A stretch of 64,000 nt of DNA, from positions 9,783,001-9,847,000 of the forward strand of contig JAPTOF010000002.1 of assembly GCA_028554755.1 (NCBI GenBank), in the 5' to 3' direction. The translations under genes and the position numbers were made by a program. The number at the start of each line of letters is the position of its first letter. Positions within the stretch are counted from its first letter, which is position 1. Shown piece after piece: positions 23,291 through 35,814 of this stretch. Under the pieces are notes generated by a model. The model did no database searches and was not told the DNA's origin. It worked only from the letters and a program-made list of their open reading frames with translations. The DNA comes from Cordia subcordata (Eukaryota > Streptophyta > Magnoliopsida > Boraginales > Cordiaceae).

Positions 23291-23770
23291 ATGTCATCAA
23301 TTAGCACTAGTGACTTGCATCGGATTTTTGACAAGCTTGACAAAAATGGCGATGGCTTGGTGAGCCTCGACGAACTGAAGTGGCTTCTAGAAAGGCTCAG
23401 GTTTCATACTACTGTAGATGAGCTCGAATCCTTGGCGGGAAGAACAAGTCTAGACTACATCGATTTCTTGTTCTTCTATGATATAATCATCAAGGGCAAC
23501 AATGGTGATCAAAGCAGAATCAGTGAAGAAGAAGATAACACCTTGGAGATCAAAGACCTTGAAAAAGCTTTCGGGGTTTTTGATTTAAATGGCGATGGAT
23601 TCATTTCGAGTGAGGAGCTTCAAAGTGCATTGTCCAAGCTGGGATTGTGGGATGAGCAATCATACTCTGCCAGGGATTGCAAGAATATGATTGGCTTGTA
23701 CGATACAAACTCCGATGGGAAGCTTGACTTTGAGGAGTTTAAGAATATGATGTTGCTCACAAAATCATAA
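23291..23770 (+). CDS. Calmodulin-like EF-hand protein (CML), copy 2
   Basis: Intronless gene for a 159-aa CML-family calcium sensor. Full EF-hand loops: DKNGDGLVSLDE (residues 17-28), DLNGDGFISSEE (98-109) and DTNSDGKLDFEE (138-149). The second hand (about 49-60) is degenerate, as in the copy at 14928. The two proteins share the order of hands, the YIDFxxFYDIII-type segment after hand 2 and the GDGFISSxELQS block, so they are paralogues. This copy lacks the Gly/Ser-rich linker and has an acidic one instead (SEEEDN). The start follows a TATA-like box by about 85 bases. A short upstream ORF beginning at 23275 overlaps the start and could lower translation. Confidence 0.93.
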   Translation: MSSISTSDLHRIFDKLDKNGDGLVSLDELKWLLERLRFHTTVDELESLAGRTSLDYIDFLFFYDIIIKGNNGDQSRISEEEDNTLEIKDLEKAFGVFDLNGDGFISSEELQSALSKLGLWDEQSYSARDCKNMIGLYDTNSDGKLDFEEFKNMMLLTKS

Positions 23771-24342
23771 CTCAATGTGTCTTTGTAATTATGTTTTTTT
23801 TCTCAACATTTGTGAATTTGTTTAGCAAAGCCTATGTTACCTATATACTCAGCTTCCATCTCGTTTTATATTGTAAAAATTTGTGTATTAATTAAATATA
23901 AAAAATTACATTTATATAATGAGAATTCTACCACATGAAGGGGTAATGTATAATAATGCTCCTAGAGAATTTATGGTAATTGTGGTACGTTGGCGACGTC
24001 TGTAACTCTCATAAAAGGACCATGTCATGTCGCGTATTATTAATGGGGTTGTTGTTCTTAGTCTAGTCCATGTTAGAATCCTCATAACCCTTATCTGCAT
24101 GAGATCGAAGTTGTAGAGAAAAATGTAGGGAATGAAAAAATGCAAGACTATAATCTCTTTATTTCATACTCATTGTATGTCATAGTGAAAATTTTCTTAT
24201 TGTCTATCTGTAGACATATTTTAGAGTTTCTTTGGCTCAGCTTTTAGATGCTTAAAAGTATTTTTTGTGAGTTTAAAGATAAAGCTAACTTGTTTAGCTC
24301 ATTTTTAAAAGTGTTTGCCAAAGCTGAAAAAAAAGTTTGAAA
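23771..24342. other. Spacer after CML copy 2
   Basis: 3' region and AT-rich spacer with no gene. From about 24225 it looks like the left part of a small element (TTTGGCTCAGCTTTTAGATGC) whose right part may lie at 26503-26800, beyond the larger inverted-repeat element. Confidence 0.4.
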
Positions 24343-26502
24343 GGAAAAACGGTAGTTTTAAGACTTGAACCTTGTAAAATATGGAATTAAGGGCATGAAC
24401 TTTAAAAGTTTCGATAGAAGGGCTTGAACTTTAAAAAAAAAAAAAAGCGAGATTTTATACACGGTCAAATAACAATGTTACTTTTCACTGATGTGGCATT
24501 TTATTATATTTTTTTTTATCTTAGGTGGATTTTTTTATATGGCAATATAACTCTTATGTGGTATATATGCACAAACTTATAAATTCTAAGCTATTATGCA
24601 CATGTACACATATATAAATTTTGAACATCATCTTTGTTGGCTATGAGAATATAAATTAATTTATATTTTTTTCTTTTGCTCAATACAATTATAAAAATTT
24701 AAATTAATTATGCATTTTAAGTATTAAAATAAAATTTTAAACAACTTATATTTGAATAATTTATTGTACATTTAAATAATATTTTTTAGAGTGTAAAAAA
24801 TTAATTTAAATGCATAATTAAGTTAAATTATTAAATTAATACTTACAATAAAATTTTTGGTTATTAAGTTTTGTTCAATAAGCAAAATATATTAAATTAA
24901 TTATTTTACATTTGTCTAATACTTAAAATGCACAACATTTCTTTTTCCCAAAAAATGTACGCATTATTATGTCAACATGATACTTCAAAATTTAAAATTT
25001 TTATTTTTTGTTTAATAAGTAGAAATATATTAAAATTTTGTTTATATTAATTTCAACCAATTAATTTAAAAACACAATTAATTGTTGGTTTATGTAAATC
25101 ATTTAAATATTTTATTTTTACTACTGAAAATGCACAATTAATTTAAAATTTTTAAATTTAAATATATAAAAATTTATAGTAAACAAAAGAAGAAAATATA
25201 AATTAATTTATATTCCAGCAAAAAAGACTTCCAAATTTTATAAATACATACATGTACATCTATATACAGTTTAAATTTTACGGAATGGAGCTCGAAGAGA
25301 TATATCACATCAGCTTCTATTAGCTTGCCAACTCAACTAAAAGTAATTTATTATTATTAAAGATAAATTTATGCTCCCTTTTCTCTAATATTATTATTAG
25401 TAATAAATTTGTGTTATCTCTCTCTTAATTACATACACATTAAAGACAAAATAAAAATTGTGCTCCCTATTTTACACTCTTTGTCTGTTACAAAAGAAAA
25501 GGAAAAAAAAAACATTAAAGATCAAATAGAATTGTACTCTCTTGGTTACTTTACACGTCTACTATCAAAAGATACTTTTTTGAGCATTTTGAGAGTGTCA
25601 TGTCAGTATTTATATGGCAATATTTATTTTATTATTAGCTTATATAATAATTTGTTGTTTATTATTTATTTTATTTTTATTATTTTTATCTTTATAGACA
25701 TAATTAAATTATTAATTTTAATTAAAAATTAAATAATCAATCAATTAATACTTAAAATACAATTCATTTGTGAACTCAAAAGGTTCACTTGTTATCTAAT
25801 ATAGGTATATGTATGTATGTGTGTGCGTGTGTATATATATACTCTTAGTTTTTAATTTAGAAATACAATTACCAATCAATTAATTATTAAAATAATATGC
25901 ATTCGTGAATTTCAAAAGGCTCATTTTTTATCAATTATGGATATATATTATTAATTTTAATTTGGAAACTTAATTACTAATTGATTAATGCCTAATAGCC
26001 TAAAACTATTTTTCATTTGTGAATTCCAAAGATTAAACTTGAATAAATTTAGCATTATTAGTTTAAAAATTCAATGGAAAGCATAGAATATTCATGACTA
26101 AATTAGTCATCTGCTATTAAAAATAAATAACTTCAAGTTAGAATATTCGTGACTAAATTAGTCATCTGCTATTAAAAATAAATAACTTCAAGTTAATTTA
26201 ATATTTACTATTAAAAAATAAATTCTTGTGAAGCATGGATAAGAGTGCACTAGTAATAGCTTAGAGTTTATAACTTTTTTTTTTTGTGTGTATGTCACGT
26301 AGGAGTTAGATTTCCTACAAGAAAATCTACCTAAGATAGAAAAATAAAATAAAATATCACATAAACAAAAATTAACTCTGTTACTTAACATGTGTAAAAT
26401 ATCACTTTTTTCATAAGTTTAAGTTATTCTATCAAAGTTTTTAAAGTTCAGGCCTTTAATTCTATATTTTACAAAGTTCAAACGTCAAATTATCCTTTTC
26501 CC
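24343..26502. mobile_element. Inverted-repeat element of about 2.16 kb
   Basis: The left 120 bases and the inverse of the right 120 bases match in order: GGAAAA, then TTGAACxTTGTAAAATAT, GGAATTAAxGGC or its variant, TGAACTTTAAAA, and TTTTATACAC or its variant. The interior is extremely AT-rich and shows no transposase. It contains a 55-bp tandem duplication (26085-26194). Probably a non-autonomous DNA element. I could not fix the target-site duplication. Confidence 0.6.
26085..26194. repeat. 55-bp tandem duplication
   Basis: Units 26085-26139 and 26140-26194 begin AGAATATTC and end CTTCAAGTT. They differ at one base (CATGAC against CGTGAC), so the duplication is recent. Confidence 0.95.
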
Positions 26503-29026
26503 AAGTTGAAAAACCAGAAGCTCTAAACGGAGCTTTTTGAAATAAAGCTTTTGAAAAGTTATTTTTTCATCATGTCAGAAATTAAATTTTTTCTTTCTCA
26601 AAGGTACTATTTATAATTTTGAATTCTAATATTACCATCAAAATAACTAAAAGCTCAACTCTTAAAATATCTGGCGAAACAATCAATAACTTTTATTTAA
26701 TAGTATTTTTAATCAAAGCTCTACTGCTAAAAACGTTACAGTTCAACAACAAAAATCTCACAATTTTTTGCAATGCAGCTGGGCAAACAAAAATTTAATT
26801 TGCCAAACTAAATCTATGTTGTATTAATCTAACTTCTATTTTATTCTTCATTCTGATGCCGCCACTCTGGTATCAATATAATAATTGAAAATATTTTCTT
26901 TTATTTTTTATTTGTCACTACATTAATGTAAAACTATAGTTGAATTTTGAGGCAACAAAAAAAAAAAATACTAAAGACATCTGTTTTATAAATGAATGAT
27001 TAGGTAGAGCAGAGCCCTTCATGATGTTGGGTCATCAATAACCGCCTTTCTATTTTTTCTTATGAGTATGGAATAAAGAGGTGACTCACTTTTTTTTTTT
27101 TAAATTTTCTAATTCTTTTTATTAATTTTCTAATTTTAGTTTTAATTTAATAATATAGTAACCTACGTCAAAGACTTTTTATTTCAATTTCACTTTTTTA
27201 AAATGTATTATTTTAGCCAAAGTATTATTTTAATATTTTATTTTTTAGTTGTTGATGTTATAATCCAAAGATGATAGGTAACATTAATACTATTTTCAAT
27301 TATTAAATGTATTTATTATATAATTTCATACATTTCCAATGTTTACTTCATTTTTTAAACTTTTCAACATTACCTTTTTGTTTACTTATTCTTCTAATTT
27401 TTCTAATTAGTCAAAGCTTTTAATATCAATAACTAGATATAACCCATGAATAATCACAGAAATGAGTATTTATAATGTTTTTGTATTGTTGATAGTTAAT
27501 TATACATTTATAGTCTATGCATGGATAAAATATAAATATATATTTTAAAACATAATACTTGGTAGGTTTTCAATATTAATTATATTTTTTAACGAGAGAT
27601 CTCCAGTAACTGAATATAACAATTTAATTAGAAAAATAAAATTGTAAAAATATGTGGACATCGATAAAAAGAAATGGACATGTGATATTGATGAAACAAG
27701 CATATATTCTACTTTACATAATATAGATTGTGAATAAATTCATTAAAATTGGAAAATTATTTTAATGAAGAAATTTTTGTTGAAAAAAATTGCATGATAT
27801 GATGACAAGTGACATTAATTAGTATGGCATGGATTCTTTAATAATATACTAGAGCAAAACTTGTATGATGCATAGAAGAAATATATATTTTTAATATTTT
27901 TTGTACAATCAATTTGTATCCCCTGTGTGACGACAAAATATGAATAAATTTTATAAAATTTAACAACCATGTAAATAATTTAGGGTAAGAGAGGATTTAA
28001 GAATTGATATGATATATTATATATAAATAACCATATATAATTTAATATAAGAAAGGATTTGAGAATTAAATTATTTTTTTCCATTAAGGTGGTTTTGGAG
28101 GAAAAATATGTAAAGACATTGTGATATGTGGCATGACTAAATAAGGCATTAACATTACTTTATATAATACTAGTATTTTATGTACTCGGGCAAATAGTTT
28201 TTAATCAAATGAAAAGTATATATTATTTATAATTTTACCTTATGGTTAAAATGTAAAAAATAAATTTTTTGAGTTTAGTTTTTAAAAATATGAAATTTAA
28301 AAAATAACATTTTTCTTAACAATTTTATTTAAAATTATTAGTTATTTTTTAAATATTTTTTCTCCTTCTCTTCATTTAGAAAAATATAATGTGAATTCTT
28401 TTCTTTCTTTTTTGCTTTTTTAATATTTTATGTGATGTTTTTGTAATTTTTTTCAATATTTTTTATCTTTTACTTTCTCTTCATTTATTTTTATATTAAA
28501 CATCAAATATAATCATAAATGTGTTAAAGTTATATTTATTTATTTGAATTTATTTATGTGTAATTTTTAAATTTCAACTTCTAATCCTAAATATTTTATT
28601 TTTTTAAAATTTTTATTTTTTATCCTTTTTGAAAAAAATAAGGGTTGTCTTTTCAATTTTATTGTGGCAGAGGGTTTAGTTCATATTAACCGTAGCATAT
28701 TGCAAGTCTGTCACTGTATATGGATGAAGCCATTTGATTATTAATATCTTGCAAAACTACATCTTTTTCTGAAATGATAGAGTAATCTATCTTTGATACT
28801 ATCTACAAAAAAGATCAAATCTTTACTACAATAAGGCTTGAAATAGTTATCCAAACCCCAATTTCACACATACGCAATGCATATAAATACATTTCAAATT
28901 CACTCACAAAGTAATGTTACACATACAAAAATACAATAATTAAAGCATAGATACACATCGTCCCACCACATACATAAATTTATAGAAAGAAAGAGGGGGC
29001 TTGATAGAATCCCAATGTGTGTGTTG
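26503..29026. other. AT-rich intergenic DNA
   Basis: No gene recognised. Long low-complexity A/T tracts and remnants of small elements. Nothing with coding character. Confidence 0.5.
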
Positions 29027-29240
29027 TTTGCATTCGAAGAAAGGCAAAAAATAAAAGAAAGAGAACCTTAGCTTAAAACAGTTGTTGTTGTTCCTGCATT
29101 ATTTGCTCTATCCATGGCTCAAATTTTCATCTTTTGCATTCCAAGAAAGGCAAAAAATAAAAGAAAGAGAGCCTTATCTGAAAAAAGTTGCTGTTGTTCT
29201 TGCTTTATTTGCTCTATCCATGGCTCAAATTTTCATCTTT
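29027..29240. repeat. 106-bp tandem duplication
   Basis: Two copies offset by 106 bases. Each has AAGGCAAAAAATAAAAGAAA and later TTTGCTCTATCCATGGCTCA. The second copy carries an 84-codon open frame from 29114, but it is shared only with its tandem twin and I do not recognise it. Confidence 0.9.
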
Positions 29241-29447
29241 TTTCTCAACTAGGGATGTTTCCTTTTCTAGTGTTCGATCTCTATGTTTTCTATGCTACCT
29301 TGCGATGGTCCCCACTTTTAATCAGAGACACTACTCAATATATATGTTATCAAACACTTCCGTTGTAGAAAGGAAATGGTTGTGAAGAGAGCAAAAAAGT
29401 TATAACACCAATATTTAATGGGAAGAAGGAGAGGCGTTGTAATGGAA

Positions 29448-29450
<3 letters not shown>

Positions 29451-29511
<61 letters not shown>
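29451..29511. repeat. (GA)n microsatellite, about 30 units
   Basis: An uninterrupted GA dinucleotide tract. A shorter one lies at about 29643-29656. Confidence 0.98.
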
Positions 29512-29515
<4 letters not shown>

Positions 29516-30567
29516 GTCTATTGACTAAATGTGAAGAAATTTTGGTGACGTGTTACTAATTTTTATTAATTAATTTATAAAAAAAGAGAAAGAGATTTAT
29601 TTTAGTAATTCTACAACAATGATGATAATAATTGTGTAATAAAGAGAGAGAGAGAGGGGACACCTATTTATTTTAGTAATTCTATATTATAATTGTCATA
29701 ATATATTTTCACCTAAAATAATAATGGCAAGCAAGTAAAAGCTGACATGGCGTGTCGGTTTGAACTACAAAACATAGAACTTTAAACTAATGTTAGCGCT
29801 TTTATACCCCGTGCTTTACATGGGCTTATTTAGATCTTGTGTGTTTTTTAGTTTTTAAATATTTATAGATGTATATTTTTATTATTTTTAGGTTTTTGTG
29901 TATTTTTTATTATTTTTAATATCTATAAAAATTAATTCTAGTGCTTTTTTATTTTTATTTTTACTTTTTATTAAGATATGATGCATAAATTAATTAAAGT
30001 TCTATTTGTTTTTTAGTTTTTTAAATATTTATATATGTGATTTTTGATTATTTTTAGGTTTTTGGGTATTTTTTATTATTTTTAAATATCTATAAAAATT
30101 AATTTTAGTGTTTTTTTTATTCTTACTTTTTTTAATTAGGGGATGATGCATAAATTAATTAAATTACTGAGTTTTTTTAGCTTTATTACTTTAAACTCAT
30201 TAAAAAGAAATATATAGGTGGTGCATAAATATAATTAAATACTATAATATATAGATTTATAATAATATAATAATATTAAAAATAGAATTTATGATGACTT
30301 GGCAAATAGATAAGTGCTGATGTAACACATTTCTTTGAGCTTCTTTAGGTTTAACTTTTATATATAATATATAGATATATATAGCCTGCTGCATTTTTAT
30401 CCATGCTTTGCACGAATTTATTTTTTGATAAAAATATTAAATTAATTTTAATTAATTTATTATTAATAGCATATAAAGAATTTAGTCATGAGTATTCTAT
30501 GCTCTGCATGGATATTTTTAAATAATAAATGTCAAATTTACTCAAGTTTAATCTTTACAATTCATAA
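29512..30567. other. AT-rich intergenic DNA
   Basis: No gene recognised. The sequence repeats internally (for example GTTTTTTAGTTTTTAAATATTTATA near 29840 and again near 30010). Phrases such as CATGCTTTGCACG near 30405 resemble the ends of plant Helitron-like repeats. Confidence 0.4.
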
Positions 30568-30661
30568 TTTTTTTTGACACACCCCTATCCCTATGGAATT
30601 GAACCCTGGACCCCAGGCTTGGAGAAGATAGTCTCAATCGCTTTAGCTATCCCTTGATCTC
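30568..30661 (-). mobile_element. tRNA-derived SINE fragment, minus strand
   Basis: Read on the minus strand it has an A-box-like GGATAGCTAAAGCGATTGAG head and a B-box GGTTCAATTCC (30595-30605), one mismatch from the Pol III consensus. It ends in an A-rich tail (T-run at about 30568-30575). It resembles the SINE at 16428 in layout. No clear target duplication. Confidence 0.55.
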
Positions 30662-30741
30662 TTCTTTATAATTCTCAAATAAAAAATATTTTAAGGTTTT
30701 TAAGCATTAAAAATTAGTGATTAAAATTTTAAATTAAGACT

Positions 30742-30748
<7 letters not shown>

Positions 30749-30784
<36 letters not shown>
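30749..30784. repeat. (TA)n microsatellite
   Basis: About 17 TA units. The sequence just after it (about 30785-30960) is an inverted, diverged copy of about 25610-25800. Confidence 0.95.
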
Positions 30785-30786
<2 letters not shown>

Positions 30787-31591
30787 CATAATAACAAATG
30801 AACCTTTTGGAATTTACAAAATGAATTATATTTTAAGTAGTAATTGATTGATTATTTAATTTTTTAATTAAAAATAATAATTTAATTATATTTTCAAAGA
30901 TTAAAATAATAAAAATAATAAATAATAAATTATTTTGTAAGCTAATAACTTCCATTGCCATGTAAATGTTGATATGCCACTCTAATAATGCTAAAAAAAT
31001 ATATTTTAATAGTAAACATTAAATTTACTTGGATTTAATCTTTTAATTGATTGATCATTTAATATTTCAATTAAAACTAATAATGTATATTCATAAAGAT
31101 AAGAAATAGTAAAAAAATAAAATTATAAAAAATAATATAATCATGCTATATAAGAGCTATGGCACTCTGACAATGCTAAAAAAAGTATAACTCATATATA
31201 GACTAGCGTGTCTACCCATGAGATGCACACGTTTCAATATTTATGTATGTGTTATAAATTAAGTATTTTTACAACTATTTTGCTATTTATATAATATGAT
31301 AGAACTCAGATGATTCATGAGAGAAATGAGTATTTTTATATTTTTACAATTGTTAGTGGTCAAATTTGACAATAAATATAAGAGATAAAATATAAATATA
31401 TTTTGTTATATTAAATTGCAGACAGTGAATACAACTTTTATATTTTTATAAAATCTAATAATTTTAGGAAAAGAATCAAAAATGATATGGATTTATGCAT
31501 TTCCATCATTTATTAGATATCTTTCTAAGGTAATAGATTTGTCTTTTCCTTTTTGAAAAAAAACTGTTTAGACTTTTTCTTTTTTAAAAAG
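30785..31591. other. AT-rich intergenic DNA
   Basis: No gene recognised. The first 175 bases are the inverse of the 25610-25800 region. The rest is low-complexity DNA. Confidence 0.45.
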
Positions 31592-32667
31592 TAGGGTAAA
31601 ATGTACCAAACTCCCTTGTGGTATACTACAAGTATACAACACTACTTGTGGTACCAAAAATTTCACAACAAGTCTATGTGGTGAGTAAAAATTTCATACA
31701 CACCCTCTACCATCTATATTTCTTTAACCTTGTTAAAATTTACAAGAAAAAAGACATTAATAATCTTATCTCACTTTGTTTTTTTTTCAACCAAATATAT
31801 AACAATTAATAGAAACAAAAATATGTTCAATCTTAAGTAACAAAAAGATCAATTTTGAATTTCACATGAACTAAGAATATCCAACTCTTTTGTGTGTGTG
31901 TGTGTGTGTTTGTATACATACATATATACACTAGCCACCATTTGATGCATTGCGTCTTGCAAGACTTCTTTGGTACTGTCATTTTAGCAACAAGAACAAG
32001 AACAAGAACAATAATACACCACCATGCCCCCAGGGGCATAGGTGAGTTGGTAAGTGGCCAGGTGATTAGGGTGGTGACACCCTGACAACGCGGGATCGAG
32101 TCCGTGTGGCGGCAGTACTCCGCTGAAATATTGCGGGGGCTGTTGCTGGATTTCCACGCCCGTTGGTCCTCTCCCTGGTCGGGCTGCCACTCACGCACAT
32201 CCCTCGATTTACCTCCCGCCTGGTTAAGGGGCCTCTGGCCAGGTGGGAAAGGGGTTCTCCTTTGGTTAACCCTTTTATAAAAAAATAATACACCACCATG
32301 GATTGGGTTTGAGGTGATAGAATTGGTCACGGAAACTATTTGTACTATCAATTTTGCAATACCCAGGAGTCAGAGTTCACAGAGTCCTTAACTGATGGCT
32401 GTGAAGAATGGGTACGTCAACTGTGAGATTAGGGCAAATTGTTTTTTTTAATTGTTATTATGTGTTTGAAAAAAAAAATTGAATGAGTGAAGGTTATTAG
32501 TGTCTTTTTTACTATAAGTTTCAACACTATTAGGAAAAGTGGACACGGTAAGGGGTGTGCAAGTAACTTTTACTCATCATAGGGGCTTATTGTGGAACTT
32601 TTGACACTACAAAAAAGTGTTGTGCACTTATTATATACCACAAAAGGGTTTGGTGCATTTTACCTTA
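31592..32667. mobile_element. Inverted-repeat element of about 1.08 kb, carrying a nested SINE
   Basis: The first 120 bases (TAGGGTAAAATGTACCAAAC and following, with CTTGTGGTAT, TACAACACTA and GTGAGTAAAA) match the inverse of the last 120 (TAAGGTAAAATGCACCAAAC and following). The match is good throughout, though diverged. A SINE with its own perfect target duplication lies inside (32010-32300). Without the SINE and its duplicated site the element would be about 800 bp. No transposase. Confidence 0.8.
32027..32283 (+). mobile_element. tRNA-derived SINE with perfect 17-bp target duplication
   Basis: The direct repeat AATAATACACCACCATG flanks it exactly at 32010-32026 and 32284-32300. The body begins with a tRNA-like head. 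The A box is TAGGTGAGTTGG (32039-32050) and the B box is GGATCGAGTCC (32093-32103), each one base from consensus. The body is GC-rich, unlike its surroundings, and ends in TTTTATAAAAA. Perfect duplications point to a recent insertion. Open frames across it on the minus strand are by-products. Confidence 0.93.
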
Positions 32668-34408
32668 AAATTGTATGTGTAGAAAATATGACATGTGACA
32701 AGAGAATAGCAAAGTTGATATTAATGCAACCGCAGTCATATAGTACAATAAATTCTTCTTTATTACATAACTAGTCTAATACATTTGCCATACACGGGTT
32801 GTGAAATATATAATTGATTTTTTTTGTTATATTACTAAACATTGCACTCAAATTAAATTTAAGAGTTCAATAAATGCGGATTCAAAAAATTTAAGACATT
32901 AAGAATACCAGTATTTACAATAATGGCACATTGTATTAAGTAAAATATACAATACGAAAGTAAAGAGAGTATATTAATGAAACAAAACAATTATTTATGA
33001 AAAATTTTGAAAGATTTCCTTGTATACACCATTTTCAATTTTGTTGGAAAGCAATCCTTTCTCATCATGATTATAATAAAAGAATAATTGAATTGCAAAT
33101 ATGGAAGAGAAAAAAGTTGAATGTAAATCTCACTTTAAAAGGCACTTTGTCGATAATGTAAATAAATCTGTAGCCTGTTGGGTGAATTAATAAAAGACTA
33201 TTAATTCATAATTACACTGCATAAAAGGAGTCTAATCAAATCATTAGCAATGTCAAACAAACACATATTATTAAAAAAATGTACCCAGGTTAGTACATCA
33301 AATCAAACAAAGGAAAACGAACCTTTACATGTTAATTCATCCTTAAGAAAAAGTATTAGACTCTCTGATGTTATATATTATTTGCATGGATGTTTTGACC
33401 TGTTATGCTGAAAAATTACACAAATATCAAAGAGAAAGAGGAAACATGAATCTTTTAAATTTTTTTTTTTAACCCTTATCTATATGAGTTCGAATGTAAT
33501 GTAGGTTATTATACTCATATGAATTTGCAAGAAAAGGCCTATATGAGGTCAAAGCTATGATATGGATATGTGAGAAAAATCAATACTAATAAGTGTTTAT
33601 AAAAAGAAACACATGTAAGTAAAATATTCCTGATTCGAATCGCACAAAATATTTGATAATCGAAAATGTACATGGATAGAGATGAGTAGAGAGCAAAATA
33701 TAAAATTATTACATCAAAGTAGCATATATATGGGATGATTTCTGGAGTTTTCGTGAAACTCAAATCTCTAATCTTAAGGCCCTTTATTGAATGAAAGTGA
33801 ATCTAGGGTTGGAATTGGGGAAATAAATAAAAAAGCAGGAGTAAATGCTCGGCCAAAAAAGGAACAAAAAAAACTGCCGTAGAATAACGTGAAAACAGCG
33901 TGCTTTGGATGGGAGAATTTTAGAAGATATGATACACCTCGTTGGATTCATGAGACGCAGCCATTAAATGAAATAGGTTAAGGAAAATAAATATATTGGT
34001 AAATTGATAATGCCACATGTCAATGAGTTAATTAGGTCCTACATGTCAAATGTCAAAAAATTAGAGCGATGGAGAAAGATCATTGAAAATATATAAATGG
34101 GATGATTTCTGGAGATTTCGTGAAACTCAAATCCCTAATTTTAAGGCCCTTTCTTGTGCGATGGAGAAAGATGATTGCTGATATATAGATAATAAAAATA
34201 TAATAAAATATCTACAGAAAAATCCCCAATTTTAAGCTCCTTTCCTTAACACAACATTTAAAATTTCTTAATTTTTGCTCCTTTTTTTTTTTCTAAAAAA
34301 TAAAAGTACATAACAAAGAGTACTATTTGTACAGCACTTGTCATTATTATATTGCAAATGGTTCTTCTTCATAATATAGTGTGTGTGTATATATATGTGT
34401 AGTTATAT

Positions 34409-34439
<31 letters not shown>

Positions 34440-34980
34440 ATCTGAATTACATATATTATATTCTATAAAATATAATTAAAAATTATTTTGATAAGAAATT
34501 TGCTTATGTGGCAAACAATTGCATGAGAGGATAGCATGTCACTTGAAGATGGTGCAGATCTTGGATCCTTTTCTATAAAATTTATATATAAACATCACGG
34601 AATTTGGATAAAATAATTGTATGTGCATTGGGCAAAAGATTTGATTTAGGAAATTATTTTTTGCTAATAAAAAATAATACTCAAAATAATTGTTGAATGT
34701 AAAAAAAATTTTTAGGTGGAAAAAGAAAAAATAATGTGATGATCAACATGAACTTTGCTTTATAATATGTGTATTTATCTATTTAAGTTTTGAAGGCCTT
34801 TCAATTTATTACGTACAAATAAATAAATAAAATTGAAAATTCAAAATAATATAAAATAGTTTAGAACCAAAAGTTAACATCATGTATTTTTCATATATTT
34901 ATCTCCATAATGATCCGGACTTGAGGCTCATAAAAGAACTTTAATATTGAATTTTTTCAATTATATATATAAAAGACTAC
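32668..34980. other. AT-rich intergenic DNA
   Basis: No gene recognised. A block of about 65 bases is directly repeated at about 33726-33785 and 34096-34155 (GGGATGATTTCTGGAG and following). A (TA)n tract lies at about 34415-34440. Confidence 0.5.
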
Positions 34981-34993
34981 CTAATAAAAAATT

Positions 34994-35079
34994 TGCACAG
35001 GTTTGAAAATAACTAGTATATTATAAAAGAAGGTTTCGCACGGGTCTGAAAATAACTAGTATGTTATAAAAGAAGGTAC
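34994..35079. repeat. 43-bp tandem repeat with Helitron-like CTAG ends
   Basis: Two units offset by 43 bases. Each reads GCAC(A/G)GGT(T/C)TGAAAATAA followed by CTAGTAT and TTATAAAAGAAGG. GCACGGGT...CTAG resembles the 3' end of plant Helitrons, which end in CTRR. No helicase gene or 5' end found, so the assignment is tentative. Confidence 0.45.
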
Positions 35080-35814
35080 ATGCCTTCTAAGTCTTTGCCA
35101 CATACCTCTTCCTCAATCCTTCCAACTTATCATTTAATTATGAATAAACTATTTATAGTAAAATAACAAACCTTATTATTTATCTTTCAATCAAAGCTTA
35201 CTTATTTTCAAAAAAAAAAATTTGAAAAATCAATTTAGATCCAAATATGTGAAATTAGTTATTTATAGCAGATTGATTCATTTGGTCAATGCTCAACGGT
35301 AAGATGATTCACGAGAGGTTTAGTGAAAACTTTTGGTTAATCAAATCTCATAGATTTTTGGTAATTCAAATTGGACAATTTTGGCAAATCAAAATTTGGA
35401 AGATAATTCCAATTTTGGTAAATCAAATCTGATAATTTTTTTTTCAAACTAAATAAGACAATATAGTGAAAAATAGTAAAACGAGTAATAAAGCCTTTAA
35501 TTTTAGAGTTGACTTAAATTTAACTACCATTCTTATTCAAAATTTGTAATCAATTTTGGGTTCTTGGGGACAAGTGCCTTCAAAAAAAAAAAAAAAAAAA
35601 GCTGATATGGCATCTTATAGAGCTCCATGCTAATTTTGAGGTACAATTATATATATCCAGTATAGATTAGGTATAGATAGATGGACCAAATCATTTATTG
35701 AGCCAAATTAAAAAAAAAAAAAATATTAGAGACTTCCTAAAACATGAATCCTTTTTAAGAAGTTCATTTAAGTGCCAAACTAGCTTTCAATTTTTTAAAA
35801 ATGGGTAAAAAAAG
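35080..35814. other. AT-rich intergenic DNA
   Basis: No gene recognised. A-runs lie at about 35582-35600 and 35711-35722. Confidence 0.45.

Noticed and set aside
29114..29368. 84-codon frame with a cysteine-rich stretch
   Set aside because: It spans a 106-bp tandem duplication and has no recognisable signal peptide or domain; coding status is unsupported.
32027..32105. Possible true tRNA gene
   Set aside because: It has A and B boxes, but no acceptor-stem pairing closes it, and it is the head of a SINE with target duplications.
31833..32351. 172-codon minus-strand frame
   Set aside because: It crosses the SINE and its target duplications; the length comes from the GC-rich SINE body.
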